A stretch of 8,772 nt of DNA from Comamonadaceae bacterium (GCA_947374105.1 CANCAO010000048.1:1-8772), one strand, 5' to 3'; numbered from the stretch's first letter, positions 1 to 6,018 are shown. Notes: generated by a model not told the origin, from the letters alone. A program made the numbers and translations.

Positions 1-219
1 GCCGCCATGGCGGGCGATGTGAAGCGCGCCATGGAAATTCAGCTTCTCTTGATGCCCGTGCACAAACATCTGTTTGTGGAACCCAACCCCATCCCTGTGA
101 AATGGGCCATGCAACGCATGGGGCTGTGTGGTGGCACTTTGCGTCTGCCCATGACGCCGCTGACGCAGGACAACACTGCTGTGGTTGAAGGTGCATTGCG
201 CGCCAGCGGCCTGATTTGA
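1..219 (+). CDS. dapA: 4-hydroxy-tetrahydrodipicolinate synthase (DapA), C-terminal 72 codons
   Basis: This is the 3' end of a gene that begins left of the window; the frame is open from base 1 and stops with TGA at 217-219. DapA condenses pyruvate with aspartate semialdehyde in the cytoplasm, the first committed step towards diaminopimelate and lysine. What is visible is the helical C-terminal region of the family: the EPNPIPVKW segment followed by a glycine-containing turn and 'LRLPMTPLT', which match the usual DapA ending. The catalytic Tyr and Lys lie outside the window. The bamC gene follows after 40 bp on the same strand, the arrangement also known in E. coli (dapA-bamC, formerly nlpB/dapX), and this synteny supports the call. 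Any in-frame ATG here is internal, not a true start. Confidence 0.93.
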   Translation, partial: AAMAGDVKRAMEIQLLLMPVHKHLFVEPNPIPVKWAMQRMGLCGGTLRLPMTPLTQDNTAVVEGALRASGLI

Positions 220-247
220 CACCCCCTTCTGGCTCCCTTACCCCTTT

Positions 248-252
248 GAGGA
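248..252 (+). promoter_or_regulatory. Ribosome binding site that fixes the GTG start of bamC
   Basis: GAGGA lies 7 nt before the GTG at 260-262. No ATG in this frame lies between it and the lipoprotein signal sequence, so this Shine-Dalgarno sequence supports the rarer GTG start codon. Confidence 0.7.
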
Positions 253-259
253 ACAACTG

Positions 260-1345
260 GTGAATCACTCTTCTAAATTAGCCCTGCTGGGCTTATCCTT
301 GGCATTGACCGCCTGCTCCAGCCTTGAGGGCGATAAAGTCGATTACAAGAGCGCGACCAAAACCAAGTCGACACCCTTGGCCGTGCCACCCGACTTGACC
401 CAAATTGTTCGAGATCCCCGCTACTCCACCGCCGGTACATCTGTATCCGCATCAGGTTATCAGTCGGTGTCAGTTAATCAACCGGTGGCTACCGCCGTTA
501 GCTCTATCGGTGATGTTCGCGTTGAGCGAGCAGGCACACAACGCTGGCTGGTTGTGGATCGCCCCGCCGATAAACTTTGGGATTCTGTTAAAGAGTTCTG
601 GCTGGACAGTGGCTTCGTGCTCACTATGGATCAAACCAGCCTGGGCATCATGGAAACAGATTGGGCTGAAAACCGAGCGAAGCTGCCACAAGACATCATC
701 CGAAGCACATTAGGCCGAATGCTGGACTCGCTCTACTCAACGGGTGAGCGCGACAAGTTTCGCACCCGACTGGAGCGAAATGCAGCGGGTGGAACCGAGA
801 TCTATATCAGCCACCGCGGCATGACTGAGGTCTATTCCAACAACGACAAAACCCAAACCATATGGCAACCTCGCGCCGTGGACCCCGAGTTGGAAGCTGA
901 GTTTTTACGCAAGCTAATGGTCAAACTGGGCGTGACAGCCGAACGAGCCAAGGTACTGGTCGCCTCTGAAACGCCCAAACAAAACTCACGCTTGACTACA
1001 GTCAATGGGCAGACAGTGGCTCAGATCGATGAAGGGTTTGATCGCGCTTGGCGCCGTGTCGGCCTGTCACTGGATCGTACCGGCTTCACAGTAGAGGACC
1101 GAGACCGCAACCAGGGCACTTATTTTGTCCGCTATGTGGAGCCTGTTACTGACAAGACTGAACCAGGCTTCTTCAGCAAAATGTTTGGTGCAACAGCGAA
1201 GGTCAGCACCCCACAAAAGTACCGCATTACCGTGCTAAGTCAAGGTGAAAACAGTACCGTGTCCGTGCTCAATGCCGCAGGCGCCCCCGAGACTTCAGGC
1301 AATGCGCAGCGCATTCTCAAGGTGCTGGTTGACGATCTCAAATGA
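260..1345 (+). CDS. bamC: Outer membrane protein assembly factor BamC (NlpB-like lipoprotein)
   Basis: This 361-residue lipoprotein belongs to the BAM complex, which folds beta-barrel proteins into the outer membrane; BamC binds BamD. The start is GTG at 260, preceded by GAGGA at 7 nt. Residues 1-18 form a lipoprotein signal peptide ending in the lipobox L16-T17-A18-C19. The mature N-terminus carries the extended conserved segment seen in BamC, with DYKS (28-31) and VPPDLT (42-47). The first helix-grip domain spans roughly residues 85-225 and includes the family's METDWAENRAK stretch (131-141). A second helix-grip domain spans about 250-360. The length is near the E. coli protein (about 344 residues). 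Its position directly after dapA matches the known gene order, and it is probably co-transcribed with dapA. The gene ends 15 bp before a strong terminator. Confidence 0.92.
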   Translation: MNHSSKLALLGLSLALTACSSLEGDKVDYKSATKTKSTPLAVPPDLTQIVRDPRYSTAGTSVSASGYQSVSVNQPVATAVSSIGDVRVERAGTQRWLVVDRPADKLWDSVKEFWLDSGFVLTMDQTSLGIMETDWAENRAKLPQDIIRSTLGRMLDSLYSTGERDKFRTRLERNAAGGTEIYISHRGMTEVYSNNDKTQTIWQPRAVDPELEAEFLRKLMVKLGVTAERAKVLVASETPKQNSRLTTVNGQTVAQIDEGFDRAWRRVGLSLDRTGFTVEDRDRNQGTYFVRYVEPVTDKTEPGFFSKMFGATAKVSTPQKYRITVLSQGENSTVSVLNAAGAPETSGNAQRILKVLVDDLK

Positions 1346-1360
1346 TTCTTTTGAGTCAAT

Positions 1361-1388
1361 AAAAAAGCCACCCGAAGGTGGCTTTTTT
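1361..1388. terminator. Bidirectional Rho-independent terminator between bamC and the small lipoprotein gene
   Basis: A perfect hairpin: GCCACC (1367-1372), tetraloop CGAA, GGTGGC (1377-1382), flanked by six A on the left and six T on the right. It reads as stem plus U-tract on both strands. It starts 15 bp after the bamC stop and lies 15 bp after the stop of the convergent lipoprotein gene, so it can serve both transcripts. Confidence 0.93.
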
Positions 1389-1403
1389 AATTGCGTAAAG
1401 CAA

Positions 1404-1613
1404 TTATTTCTTGGCGGCGTCAGCAGCTGGTGCGGCCATTGGAGCCGATGCGTCAGCAGCTGGTGCGGCCATTGGAGCCGATGCGTCAGCAGCTGGTGCA
1501 GCAGGAGCAGCCATTGGAGCTGGTGCAGCAGCAGGAGCCGGCTCTTCTTTTTTACCGCAAGCAGCCAGGGCAGCAGCAGCGATCACAGCTGCCAAAACGA
1601 GAGATTTGTTCAT
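1404..1613 (-). CDS. Small Ala/Pro-rich lipoprotein
   Basis: A 69-residue protein whose first 18 residues form a hydrophobic signal peptide ending in lipobox L16-A17-A18-C19, followed by GKKEE. A cysteine-anchored lipoprotein is therefore expected; the Gly at +2 gives no inner-membrane retention signal, so the outer membrane is likely. The rest (about 24-69) is low complexity, almost entirely Ala, Pro, Met, Asp and Ser, built on the 11-residue unit ADASAPMAAPA and ending AKK. No catalytic domain is present. Similar short 'CGKKEEPAPA' lipoproteins are familiar in Burkholderiales and are generally annotated as hypothetical; their function is not known to me. The start ATG (1613-1611) has a TTTAGG-type ribosome site 9 nt upstream. 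It is a single-gene unit with its own strong promoter and a shared terminator. The strong promoter suggests an abundant product, possibly a wall or envelope spacer (inference). Confidence 0.82.
   Translation of the reverse strand: MNKSLVLAAVIAAAALAACGKKEEPAPAAAPAPMAAPAAPAADASAPMAAPAADASAPMAAPAADAAKK
1417..1499. repeat. 33-bp in-frame tandem repeat, about 2.5 copies
   Basis: Two identical 33-bp units (1417-1449 and 1450-1482) are followed by the first 17 bp of a third (1483-1499), after which a diverged copy with a 9-bp change continues. The period is a multiple of three and encodes the 11-residue unit ADASAPMAAPA of the small lipoprotein, so copy-number changes would keep the reading frame. 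Confidence 0.9.
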
Positions 1614-1633
1614 GATGAATTACCTAAAGGATT

Positions 1634-1710
1634 AAAAAACGATTTCCGGAAATCGTCAGCGCAGAAAACTGCATTGACCAAGCGAACCGGCTCGAGCCCA
1701 CTTCGCTTAG
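1634..1710 (-). promoter_or_regulatory. Structured 5' leader of the small lipoprotein gene, with terminator-like hairpin
   Basis: Between the predicted transcription start (about 1710) and the ribosome site lie three consecutive inverted repeats. First, AAGCGAA/TTCGCTT arms (1702-1708 and 1680-1686) enclose the 10-bp palindrome GGCTCGAGCC (1689-1698). Second, GCAG-TTTT-CTGC occupies 1672-1661. Third, the perfect 16-bp palindrome CGATTTCCGGAAATCG (1640-1655) is followed directly on the minus strand by six T (1639-1634). The last element resembles an intrinsic terminator or attenuator with a weak 6-bp stem, 20 nt before the start codon. Whether it terminates, stabilises the mRNA or binds a protein cannot be told from sequence; it matches no riboswitch family I recognise. 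Confidence 0.5.
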
Positions 1711-1716
1711 CTTCGG

Positions 1717-1744
1717 ATTATATGATGAAATAGATCTACATCAA
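1717..1744 (-). promoter_or_regulatory. Sigma70-type promoter of the small lipoprotein gene
   Basis: On the minus strand TTGATG (1744-1739) is separated by 16 bp from a perfect TATAAT (1722-1717). A/T-rich sequence lies just upstream of the -35. The predicted start is near 1710, about 95 nt before the ATG at 1613. This is the best promoter match in the window. Confidence 0.8.
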
Positions 1745-1767
1745 ATTTTCATTCGGGGAAACCCTTG

Positions 1768-2280
1768 CTATAGACCCAACGTAGAGGCAGGAAAGCCCGG
1801 CGCACTGTTGCGCTCACATTCCTGTAGCGCCTCGCGCAAAAGCAAACGACGCTGCGGATCATTGCTACACACAAGCACACTGTTCACTGGATCAATTCGG
1901 TGCATCACCCAGTTTGGACTCCAAATCGCGCTGGGAAAATCCAAGGGGTCAGCGGATCGGCACACGCGGCACTCAATGATGTGGTCCCAGGTCTGGCGCC
2001 AGCGCACGAAGCGGGCGTGTTGGCGCTGAACACCATCAAAACGTGTGGCCAAGAGGCGCATGCGGCGTCCCGTTTTAGACCAGGTTTGCAGTGACTCAAC
2101 CACAGTGCGTTCGTATAAAGGCCAATCCTCAAAGGTGGCGTCACTCAGGGTGATTTCTTTCCACCCCTCAGTGGCCGCGCAGGCCAAGGCGTCACGCACC
2201 GTCTGCACAAAAATCTCGCGCCCCAACAGTCGCCCCGTTGGCAAGGTCAAGCGGGGTTGGTCTGGGTGTTCAGAGTCCAT
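1768..2280 (-). CDS. Conserved hypothetical protein, 170 residues, translationally linked to roxA
   Basis: A soluble protein with no signal peptide or membrane segment. I do not recognise a characterised family; it has the look of a Burkholderiales 'hypothetical protein' (possibly the DUF7931 type, from memory and unverified). Visible features are TLSDATFEDWPL (44-55), a basic aromatic segment RQHARFVRWRQTWDH (86-100), a CRVC pair (104-107) and the C-terminal PGFPASTLGL. The frame is open to an ATG at 2370, but that would overlap roxA by about 100 bp. The ATG at 2280, followed by DSEHPD and preceded by GGGTGG, leaves only an 11-bp overlap with the end of roxA. The overlap suggests one transcript and coupled translation. 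No convincing terminator follows the stop at 1768-1770, so some read-through into the small lipoprotein gene is possible. Confidence 0.75.
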   Translation of the reverse strand: MDSEHPDQPRLTLPTGRLLGREIFVQTVRDALACAATEGWKEITLSDATFEDWPLYERTVVESLQTWSKTGRRMRLLATRFDGVQRQHARFVRWRQTWDHIIECRVCRSADPLDFPSAIWSPNWVMHRIDPVNSVLVCSNDPQRRLLLREALQECERNSAPGFPASTLGL

Positions 2281-3409
2281 GCAGCCACCCGTCATCACAC
2301 CAGTCTTGCAATAGCGCCACAGCCGCAGGGCTCGCCTTGGCCAAAACCTGCGCATCCAGGCGACGCTCATCGGCCAATTGGCGCATCAACTTCGCATCGC
2401 GCCCCGAAGCCCGGTAGCTCTCACCATTGATAAAAATGTGATGGTCGTCGTACATCATGCGGCTACGACGATCCAAGACCAGGCCGCCGTCCAGTGCGTC
2501 TAATTCACCCGCCTCAAACCAGACATTCGACTTGGGTTCGCTCAAATACTCCCCCAGCAAACGCGGCAAGGCCAGGGGGTCTTTCAAGGCCGCTTGCAAA
2601 GCCTCACGTGCAAAGTCCTGCAAGGCCGCAGGCATGGCACCGGGCGTGCTCACGGCGGGCTGCTTGGCGTCACGGTACAACGCATCGCCCACCTCATCCG
2701 CCGCATCTTCGGCCAAGCGCTGCAACAACTCGCGCGCCAGCTCACCGCGCTTGGGTGAGCGAAAACCGATGGAGTAGGTCATGCAGTCGCCACCCACCGC
2801 CACACCATCATGGGCATAACCGGGGGGCAGGTAGAGCATGTCGCCGGGCTCCAGCACAAAAGTTTGCTCGGGCACGAAATTGGCCAGAATTTTCAACGGA
2901 ACATCCTCGCGCAGCGTCAGGTCTTGCTGACGACCGATCTGCCAGCGCCGTTGGCCCTGCGCTTGCAGCAAAAACACGTCGTAGCTGTCAAAGTGCGGCC
3001 CTACACCACCGCCGTCACTGGCGTAGCTGATCATCACATCGTCAAGACGCCCCTCAGGCACAAAGCGGAACTGCTGGAGCAAATCGTGCACGCCCGCGTG
3101 GTGCATATCCACCCCCTGCACCAGCAGCGTCCAGGCGGCCTGCTTCAGCGCGGGCAAGGCACGACGCTCCATAGGCCCGTGGCGCATGCGCCAAATGGCT
3201 TGGCCTTTTTTCTGATCGAGCGCAATCAAGCGCGACTCCACCTCATCGCGCCCAGCCAGCTCAAACAGCGCCGCACGATCCAACACAGGACTGAACCCAG
3301 GCAGGGCTTGGCGAATCAACAAAGGCTTTTTTTGCCAATGCCGCTTCATGAAGGTCTGCGGGCTCAAGCCCCCTAACAAAGGCAAAGCCTGATGAATGTC
3401 CATGGTCAT
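2270..3409 (-). CDS. roxA: Ribosomal protein arginine hydroxylase RoxA/YcfD-type (JmjC cupin, 2-oxoglutarate/Fe(II) oxygenase)
   Basis: A 379-residue JmjC-fold oxygenase. Its E. coli relative YcfD/RoxA hydroxylates an arginine of ribosomal protein L16 in the cytoplasm, using O2, 2-oxoglutarate and Fe(II). The N-terminal part has the family's F-x-x-x-x-W-x-K-K-P-L-L opening (20-31). The cupin core carries the iron-binding H139-x-D141 in PHFDSYDVFLLQ, the R154-R155-W basic motif expected to hold 2-oxoglutarate, and the distal ligand H200 in PPGYAHDGVA. The C-terminal half (about 225-379) corresponds to the dimerisation and winged-helix regions of the family. The frame is open to 3469, but that would overlap the divergent FKBP gene; I chose ATG 3409, with the A/G-rich GAAAAGAA just upstream. 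ATG 3403, two codons in, is an equal alternative. The gene heads a unit with the 170-residue protein. L16 as the target is inferred from the family. Confidence 0.87.
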   Translation of the reverse strand: MTMDIHQALPLLGGLSPQTFMKRHWQKKPLLIRQALPGFSPVLDRAALFELAGRDEVESRLIALDQKKGQAIWRMRHGPMERRALPALKQAAWTLLVQGVDMHHAGVHDLLQQFRFVPEGRLDDVMISYASDGGGVGPHFDSYDVFLLQAQGQRRWQIGRQQDLTLREDVPLKILANFVPEQTFVLEPGDMLYLPPGYAHDGVAVGGDCMTYSIGFRSPKRGELARELLQRLAEDAADEVGDALYRDAKQPAVSTPGAMPAALQDFAREALQAALKDPLALPRLLGEYLSEPKSNVWFEAGELDALDGGLVLDRRSRMMYDDHHIFINGESYRASGRDAKLMRQLADERRLDAQVLAKASPAAVALLQDWCDDGWLHGL

Positions 3410-3458
3410 TTTCTTTTCAGTCGGTTTGAGTGCGGGTGAGATGCGACAATTCTGCCCT

Positions 3459-3992
3459 ATGGAAATCAATCAACAATGTGTGGTCGCACTGACCTGGACC
3501 ATCAAAGACACCCTGGGCGAAGAAATCGACGTGCTCGACGACCCGGTTGAATTTTTAATCGGCGGCGAAGATCTGTTCAAAAAGATCGAAGACGCACTGC
3601 AAGGCCATGAAGCTGGCGCAACGGTGTTGCTACAGCTCGAACCCGAAGAAGCCTTTGGCGACTTCAACGACCAATTGCTCTTTCTCGAATCACGCGACCT
3701 GTTCCCGCCCGAGCTGGAAGAAGGTATGACGCTAGAGGGTGCCACCCTGCCCGCGGGTTGCAACCCGGATGCCCCCAAAGACATGCTCTACACCGTGACC
3801 GAGATTTACCCCGAGCACTTGGTGCTGGACGGCAACCACCCACTCAGCGGCATTGCGCTGCGCCTGAGCCTGCGCGTGGAAGGTGTGCGTGAAGCGACTG
3901 AAGAGGAAATTGGCCAGGGTTCAGCCGGTACAGGCTTCTTCAAAATTCAGCCAGTGCATTCAGAAGCACCGGGCACTGACTCACTGCACTGA
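3459..3992 (+). CDS. SlyD-like FKBP-type peptidyl-prolyl cis-trans isomerase
   Basis: A 177-residue cytoplasmic protein that should catalyse prolyl bond isomerisation and act as a folding chaperone. The split FKBP domain is visible: the N-terminal strands with VEFLIGGEDLFKKIEDALQG (about 28-47), then EEAFGDFND, which corresponds to the 'YGDYDE' stretch of SlyD. A flap insertion of the IF-chaperone kind follows (about 85-125), then LDGNHPLSG and VEGVREATEEEI, both typical of SlyD. The His/Cys-rich metal-binding tail of E. coli SlyD is missing; the protein ends in a short polar tail containing two His. Start ATG 3459 (MEINQQ) fits the family; ATGs at 3396 and 3441 would add unrelated residues. 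No Shine-Dalgarno sequence is placed well for 3459. The gene is divergent from roxA (49 bp apart) and converges with the lysR gene with only 3 bp between their stops, leaving no room for a terminator. Confidence 0.88.
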   Translation: MEINQQCVVALTWTIKDTLGEEIDVLDDPVEFLIGGEDLFKKIEDALQGHEAGATVLLQLEPEEAFGDFNDQLLFLESRDLFPPELEEGMTLEGATLPAGCNPDAPKDMLYTVTEIYPEHLVLDGNHPLSGIALRLSLRVEGVREATEEEIGQGSAGTGFFKIQPVHSEAPGTDSLH

Positions 3993-3995
3993 AAC

Positions 3996-4934
3996 TCAAT
4001 CACTCCTCATAGGTGCATGCAGCAGGGCCATGAAGTGAGCCGCTGTAGAACTCAGGGGCCGGTCTCGCTGGACGATACTCCCATAGGCTGTCAGCGTGTG
4101 CCGAATGGCATACGGCAAGATACACAACAGCTTGTGCTGCTCATAGCGCGAGGCCACCGAGCGCGGAATAATGGCCACCATGTCCGACTTCGCGATCAGG
4201 TTGGTCGTGGTCAGGATGGATGATGTTTCGATCAGGCCCTTGGGTAGGGTTGCATGAGTGGCCTTGAACTCCTGCTCAATGACTTCACGCATCGGGCTTC
4301 CCGTGGGTTGAAGTATCCATGAATACTCAAGCAGCGCCTCAAAAGGCAGAGGCTTCTCGACCTTGCACAGCGGATGGTCACAGGCCACCACCACGGCCAA
4401 AGCCTCGTCCTGAATGGGGTGGAATTCATAATCCTGAATCGACGCTCCCAGCAATCGGCCAATCACAATGTCCAACGCACCCTCGCGCAACATTTGCATC
4501 AACTGATCGCTGGTGGCCACCCTGATTTCCACCGCCACCAAGGGGAATTGAGCCTTCAGACGGATGATCGCTTCGGTCAACAGATCGGGAGAAGCCGCCA
4601 TGATGCAGCCCACAAACAGCTTGCCTGCACCTTGCAGGCGCAATTGAGCCAGCTCACGCCCCAAGGCATCCATGCTGCCCCGCATGCCACGGAAGTAGGA
4701 CATCACGCAAAGCCCCGCAGGCGTGATTTGCAAACCCCGACCCACACGGTCAAACAGCAACTGGCCCAACGCATCTTCCAATTCATGCAGCATCTTGGTG
4801 GCAGCGGGCTGGGTCAGGCCCAAATCAGCCGCAGCGCCCCGCAAAGTGCCGCGACTCTCGACAGCCAGTAACAAAGCCACCTGGCGCATACGCAAACGGT
4901 TCAGCAATTGGGGTGTGAAATCTGTTGTTGCCAT
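3996..4934 (-). CDS. LysR-type transcriptional regulator (GbpR-like subfamily)
   Basis: A 312-residue LysR-family protein. The winged helix-turn-helix lies at about 13-70, with ALLLAVESRGTLRGAAADLG, then LTQPAATKMLHELEDALG as the recognition part, and LFDRVGRGLQITPAG at the wing. A periplasmic-binding-protein-like effector domain follows (about 92-300). The LTQPAATKML signature and the sugar-acid locus resemble the GbpR group, which senses sugars or aromatic and sugar acids. An upstream ATG at 4997 would add 21 residues not expected in LysR proteins and would place the operator inside the gene, so I chose ATG 4934; it lacks a clear Shine-Dalgarno. The gene is divergent from the tctC operon, with a perfect T-N11-A box between them, so it probably activates that operon and represses itself. 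The effector is unknown, presumably the pathway substrate or an intermediate. Confidence 0.9.
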   Translation of the reverse strand: MATTDFTPQLLNRLRMRQVALLLAVESRGTLRGAAADLGLTQPAATKMLHELEDALGQLLFDRVGRGLQITPAGLCVMSYFRGMRGSMDALGRELAQLRLQGAGKLFVGCIMAASPDLLTEAIIRLKAQFPLVAVEIRVATSDQLMQMLREGALDIVIGRLLGASIQDYEFHPIQDEALAVVVACDHPLCKVEKPLPFEALLEYSWILQPTGSPMREVIEQEFKATHATLPKGLIETSSILTTTNLIAKSDMVAIIPRSVASRYEQHKLLCILPYAIRHTLTAYGSIVQRDRPLSSTAAHFMALLHAPMRSD

Positions 4935-4950
4935 CTGGAGTCGAGGTTTG

Positions 4951-4973
4951 TTTGATAACCAAAGGATATCAAA
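4951..4973. promoter_or_regulatory. LysR-type operator (perfect T-N11-A dyad)
   Basis: TTTGATA (4951-4957) and TATCAAA (4967-4973) form a perfect 7-bp inverted repeat separated by 9 bp. The inner T at 4956 and A at 4968 are exactly 11 bp apart, the classical LysR box. It begins 17 bp upstream of the lysR start codon and lies about 80 bp before the tctC start. It covers the predicted -10 of lysR, which suggests autorepression as well as activation of the operon. Confidence 0.8.
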
Positions 4974-4990
4974 TGACACAAACAATTCAA
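4963..4990 (-). promoter_or_regulatory. Predicted promoter of the lysR gene
   Basis: On the minus strand TTGAAT (4990-4985), 16 bp, then TATCCT (4968-4963). The transcript would start near 4956 with a leader of about 22 nt, consistent with ATG 4934 and not with the longer upstream start. The -10 hexamer sits within the LysR box. The match is moderate (4 of 6 at -10). Confidence 0.45.
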
Positions 4991-5000
4991 TATTCAATTG
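4983..5000. promoter_or_regulatory. Second near-perfect palindrome in the lysR-tctC divergent region
   Basis: CAATTCAATATTCAATTG reads as an 18-bp palindrome with one mismatched pair (C/C): outer arms CAATT/AATTG and core AATATT. Its centre is about 29.5 bp, near three helical turns, from the centre of the T-N11-A box on the side facing tctC. It could be the weaker activation site of the LysR protein, or simply A/T-rich promoter DNA. It also overlaps the predicted lysR -35. Confidence 0.45.
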
Positions 5001-5053
5001 CTTATTTCTTGCCTACCATTGCGCCGTTCAATCATCTCGAACCGGAGACAACT

Positions 5054-6016
5054 ATGAAAGTTTTGAAGTTGGCTGGCGCCATTTTGCTGGCCTTGTGCGT
5101 GGGTGAGTCCAGCATGGCACAAGAGTGGCCAAGCAAAGCCGTCAAGATTTTGGTCGGCTCCGCGCCCGGTGGCGGCACCGACGCCATGGCGCGTGCCGTG
5201 GCCGACCGCCTGGGTCCCTTGCTCAAGCAGCCGGTGGTGGTGGAAAACCGGCCCGGTGTGTCCAACACCCTGGCGGCAGATGTGACGGCCAAGTCCACCG
5301 ACGGCCACACGCTGCTGATGGGCGTGTCCACGGCCCATGCCATCGCCCCGCACCTGATCAAACTGGGTTACGACAGCAACAAGGATCTGGTACCGGTGGC
5401 CTTTGTCGGCGCCGTGCCCAACGTGCTGGTAGTCACCAACAGCCTGCCGGTGGACTCGGTCGCTTCGTTGGTCAAGCTGGCCAAGGCCAAACCGGGCCAA
5501 CTCAACTACGCCACCAGCGGCTCAGGCAGTACGCAGCACATTGCGGCTGAGCTGTTCAAGGATGCCACCGGCGTGTTCATCACCCACATTCCCTACCGTG
5601 GCAGCGGCCCCGCTCTGGTGGACCTGATTGGCGGTCAAGTACAAATCAGCTTTGACACCATGCCCTCGGTGCTGGGCCACATCAAAGGCGGCAAGATCAA
5701 AGCCTTGGCGGTGGCCAGCGCCAAACGCAACCCGCAACTGCCCAATGTGCCCACCATGGCCGAGGCCGGTGTGAAGGGTGTGGAAATGAGCGCGTGGTAC
5801 GGCATCTACATGCCGTCTGGCACGCCCAAAGACGTGCAGGACAAGGTGCTAACCGAAGTCAACAGGGTACTGGCCATGTCCGAAACGAAAGCGCGACTGG
5901 ACGGCATTGGCGCTGACATCACGCCCATGACGCAGGCGCAGTTTCAGGACTTTCACAACACCGAATACAAACGCTTTGGCGACCTGATCGCCAAGAAAAA
6001 CATCAAACTGGACTGA
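5054..6016 (+). CDS. Bug/TctC-family periplasmic solute-binding receptor
   Basis: A 320-residue periplasmic binding protein of the tripartite tricarboxylate transporter receptor (Bug) family, which captures organic acids. The start ATG 5054 has GGAG 7 nt upstream and gives a signal peptide (positively charged start, hydrophobic 6-16, likely cleavage SMA22-Q23). C15 is not a lipobox because Leu precedes it. Family marks are PSKAVKILVGSAPGGGTDAMAR (about 26-47), VVVENRPG (about 60-67), NYATSGSGSTQHIAAELF, HIPYRGSGPALVDLIGGQVQISFD, and LPNVPTMAEAG. It opens the operon, 2 bp before the PdxA-like gene. No TctA/TctB membrane partners appear in the window. Bug receptors are often far more numerous than their transporters and may also serve as sensors, so this one may use a transporter encoded elsewhere or downstream. 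The ligand is presumably the acid that the following enzymes degrade (inference). Confidence 0.9.
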   Translation: MKVLKLAGAILLALCVGESSMAQEWPSKAVKILVGSAPGGGTDAMARAVADRLGPLLKQPVVVENRPGVSNTLAADVTAKSTDGHTLLMGVSTAHAIAPHLIKLGYDSNKDLVPVAFVGAVPNVLVVTNSLPVDSVASLVKLAKAKPGQLNYATSGSGSTQHIAAELFKDATGVFITHIPYRGSGPALVDLIGGQVQISFDTMPSVLGHIKGGKIKALAVASAKRNPQLPNVPTMAEAGVKGVEMSAWYGIYMPSGTPKDVQDKVLTEVNRVLAMSETKARLDGIGADITPMTQAQFQDFHNTEYKRFGDLIAKKNIKLD

Positions 6017-6018
6017 AC

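Noticed and set aside
1245..1733. Plus-strand open frame of 162 codons across the terminator and the repeat
   Set aside because: It crosses the strong terminator and consists of Ser/Cys/Trp repeats antisense to the lipoprotein; no ribosome site or family resemblance.
1748..1767. Possible GGG-TTT-CCC hairpin after the 170-residue protein gene as a terminator
   Set aside because: The stem is only 3-4 bp and no T-tract follows directly.
2281..2370. Longer start for the 170-residue hypothetical protein at 2370
   Set aside because: It would overlap roxA by about 100 bp with low-complexity Arg/Trp-rich residues that look like out-of-frame roxA sequence.
2810..3376. Plus-strand open frame of 188 codons opposite roxA
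   Set aside because: It is antisense to a well-supported JmjC oxygenase with intact motifs; its composition is that of a shadow frame.
3426..3450. TTGAGT and GACAAT as a promoter for the FKBP gene
   Set aside because: The spacer is only 13 bp, too short for a sigma70 promoter.
3396..3458. Longer starts for the FKBP gene at 3396 or 3441
   Set aside because: They add residues unlike SlyD proteins; 3396 also overlaps the start of roxA, and the GGTGAG before 3441 touches the ATG without spacing.
3410..3469. Longer roxA start at 3469
   Set aside because: It would overlap the divergent FKBP start; the family N-terminus fits ATG 3409 or 3403.
4935..4997. Longer start for the LysR gene at ATG 4997
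   Set aside because: It adds 21 residues before the normal LysR N-terminus and places the predicted promoter -10 and the T-N11-A box inside the coding region.
4925..5053. Longer start for the Bug receptor gene at 4925
   Set aside because: The added 43 residues precede a complete signal peptide that starts at ATG 5054 with a good GGAG ribosome site.
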